A stretch of 64,000 nucleotides of DNA. Source: Methanobrevibacter sp. GTDB lineage: Archaea > Methanobacteriota > Methanobacteria > Methanobacteriales > Methanobacteriaceae. The first letter of the stretch is position 1. Each line of letters opens with the position of its first letter. This document shows positions 63,611 through 64,000 of the stretch, piece by piece. Position numbers and translations under genes: made by a program. The notes beneath the pieces are model-generated. The model did no database searches. It was not told where the DNA came from and worked only from the letters and a program-made list of their open reading frames with translations. Where the stretch lies: the NCBI GenBank assembly GCA_017434555.1, contig JAFRFB010000016.1, positions 1-64,000 on the forward strand. Direction: 5' to 3'.

Positions 63611-64000
63611 ATGATTAAAAAAATAGCATTAACATTAATGATACTTTTATTTTGTGTAAGTGTGGCTTACTCGGCGAATATAAATGATTTGGAAATACCT
63701 CATGATTTTTCAGGCAAAAAATCTGATGGGCATTACTTTATGCCGAAAGCCTATGATAATCCGAGATTCATCATAGAGGAATTTAACACAAGTGCACACA
63801 ACTTTGAAAATAACTCATTATACGGATTTTGGCCTAGCGGCGAGGAAAACATATTTTTCTTTTCAAATCGCCAAATCAGTGATATGGGCGGAATGGAATT
63901 GGTTGAAATTGATGGGAAAAAATACACAGTTTCAGTACTCTATGCAAGTACACTGATTGATGATGATTATTTAGCAGATTCACTGAAATATTTAAAAGAA
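63611..64000 (+). CDS. Secreted or lipid-anchored protein, N-terminal part (runs off the window)
   Basis: The frame from the ATG at 63611 stays open for 130 codons to the end. Residues 1-21 are a signal peptide (KKIALTLMILLFCVSVAYSA), with cleavage likely after SA. The exported part begins NINDLEIPHDFSGKKSDGHYF and is rich in Asp, Phe and Asn, with a FNTSAHNFENN segment. AAATGATT precedes it. This kind of small exported protein is common in Methanobrevibacter. Function unknown. Confidence 0.75.
   Translation, partial: MIKKIALTLMILLFCVSVAYSANINDLEIPHDFSGKKSDGHYFMPKAYDNPRFIIEEFNTSAHNFENNSLYGFWPSGEENIFFFSNRQISDMGGMELVEIDGKKYTVSVLYASTLIDDDYLADSLKYLKE

Overview
The window reads as a stretch of a methanogen chromosome, most likely Methanobrevibacter or a close relative in Methanobacteriales. 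The evidence is a very AT-rich composition, archaeal promoters (TTTATATA boxes) with GGTG or GGAGG ribosome binding sites, a thermosome, an archaeal histone, S17e and DphB, and genes found only in methanogens: heterodisulfide reductase HdrC, methanogenesis marker proteins 2, 3, 5, 6, 15 and 17, methanofuran and methanopterin synthesis enzymes, and tetraether lipid synthase. No rRNA operon, CRISPR array, prophage or recognisable insertion sequence was seen.

Layout. 1-4.1 kb: the 5' part of hdrC with an unusual acidic extension, a short ArcS-like protein, an operon of two unknown proteins, then a gene-poor stretch with a 51-codon ribbon-helix-helix-like gene, a broken zinc-ribbon gene and two related copies of what looks like an undescribed structured small RNA (about 3610-3727 and 3982-4098). 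4.1-13.4 kb: dphB, trm5, mtnA-like isomerase, two tandem channel-like membrane proteins, a Cas4-like nuclease, first beta-RFAP synthase (mptG), exodeoxyribonuclease VII, an unrecognised protein and a flavin reductase. 13.5-16.2 kb: a zinc-ribbon membrane protein and a TetR / frameshifted GNAT / flavoprotein operon with a palindromic operator. 16.3-24.4 kb: nifB next to the methyl-coenzyme M reductase (MCR) activation operon mmp3-mmp6-mmp5-mmp15-mmp17, then the nob1-DUF2117-mmp2 operon. 24.4-27.4 kb: three overlapping winged-helix regulators behind an 11-bp repeat array, then moaB.

27.5-37.4 kb: pyrE and a PRC-barrel gene, cbiZ, thermosome, a repeat-built coiled-coil protein, the lysine operon lysC-dapA-dapB-asd, and chorismate mutase overlapping rps17e. 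37.6-47.3 kb: a PD-(D/E)XK coiled-coil protein, archaeal shikimate kinase, a glycosyltransferase, cbiD, a small thioredoxin, hel308, DUF2098 and PRC-barrel genes, elp3 and deoC. 47.3-51.3 kb: a probable stress or export island with an Xre-like regulator and its operator, two DUF4013 membrane proteins and an ABC-2 transporter. 51.3-64 kb: tRNA-Phe and tRNA-Val, histone, a t6A methylthiotransferase, a zinc-finger protein, leuD/hacB-type dehydratase subunit, second mptG paralog, tetraether lipid synthase divergent from CDP-archaeol synthase, RNase HI, mfnF, mfnD, wecB, a small membrane protein, a purine permease and the start of a secreted protein.

How it fits together: much of the window serves methanogenesis directly (HdrC), activates or builds its enzymes (Mmp proteins), or makes its cofactors (MptG for tetrahydromethanopterin, MfnD/MfnF for methanofuran, CbiD/CbiZ for corrinoids). 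Tes and CarS act on the same archaeal membrane lipids. The best candidates for undescribed biology are the paired small RNAs, the channel-like tandem pair with non-canonical filters, the nifB/MCR-activation neighbourhood with its own palindromic promoter, and the phased 11-bp operator array.
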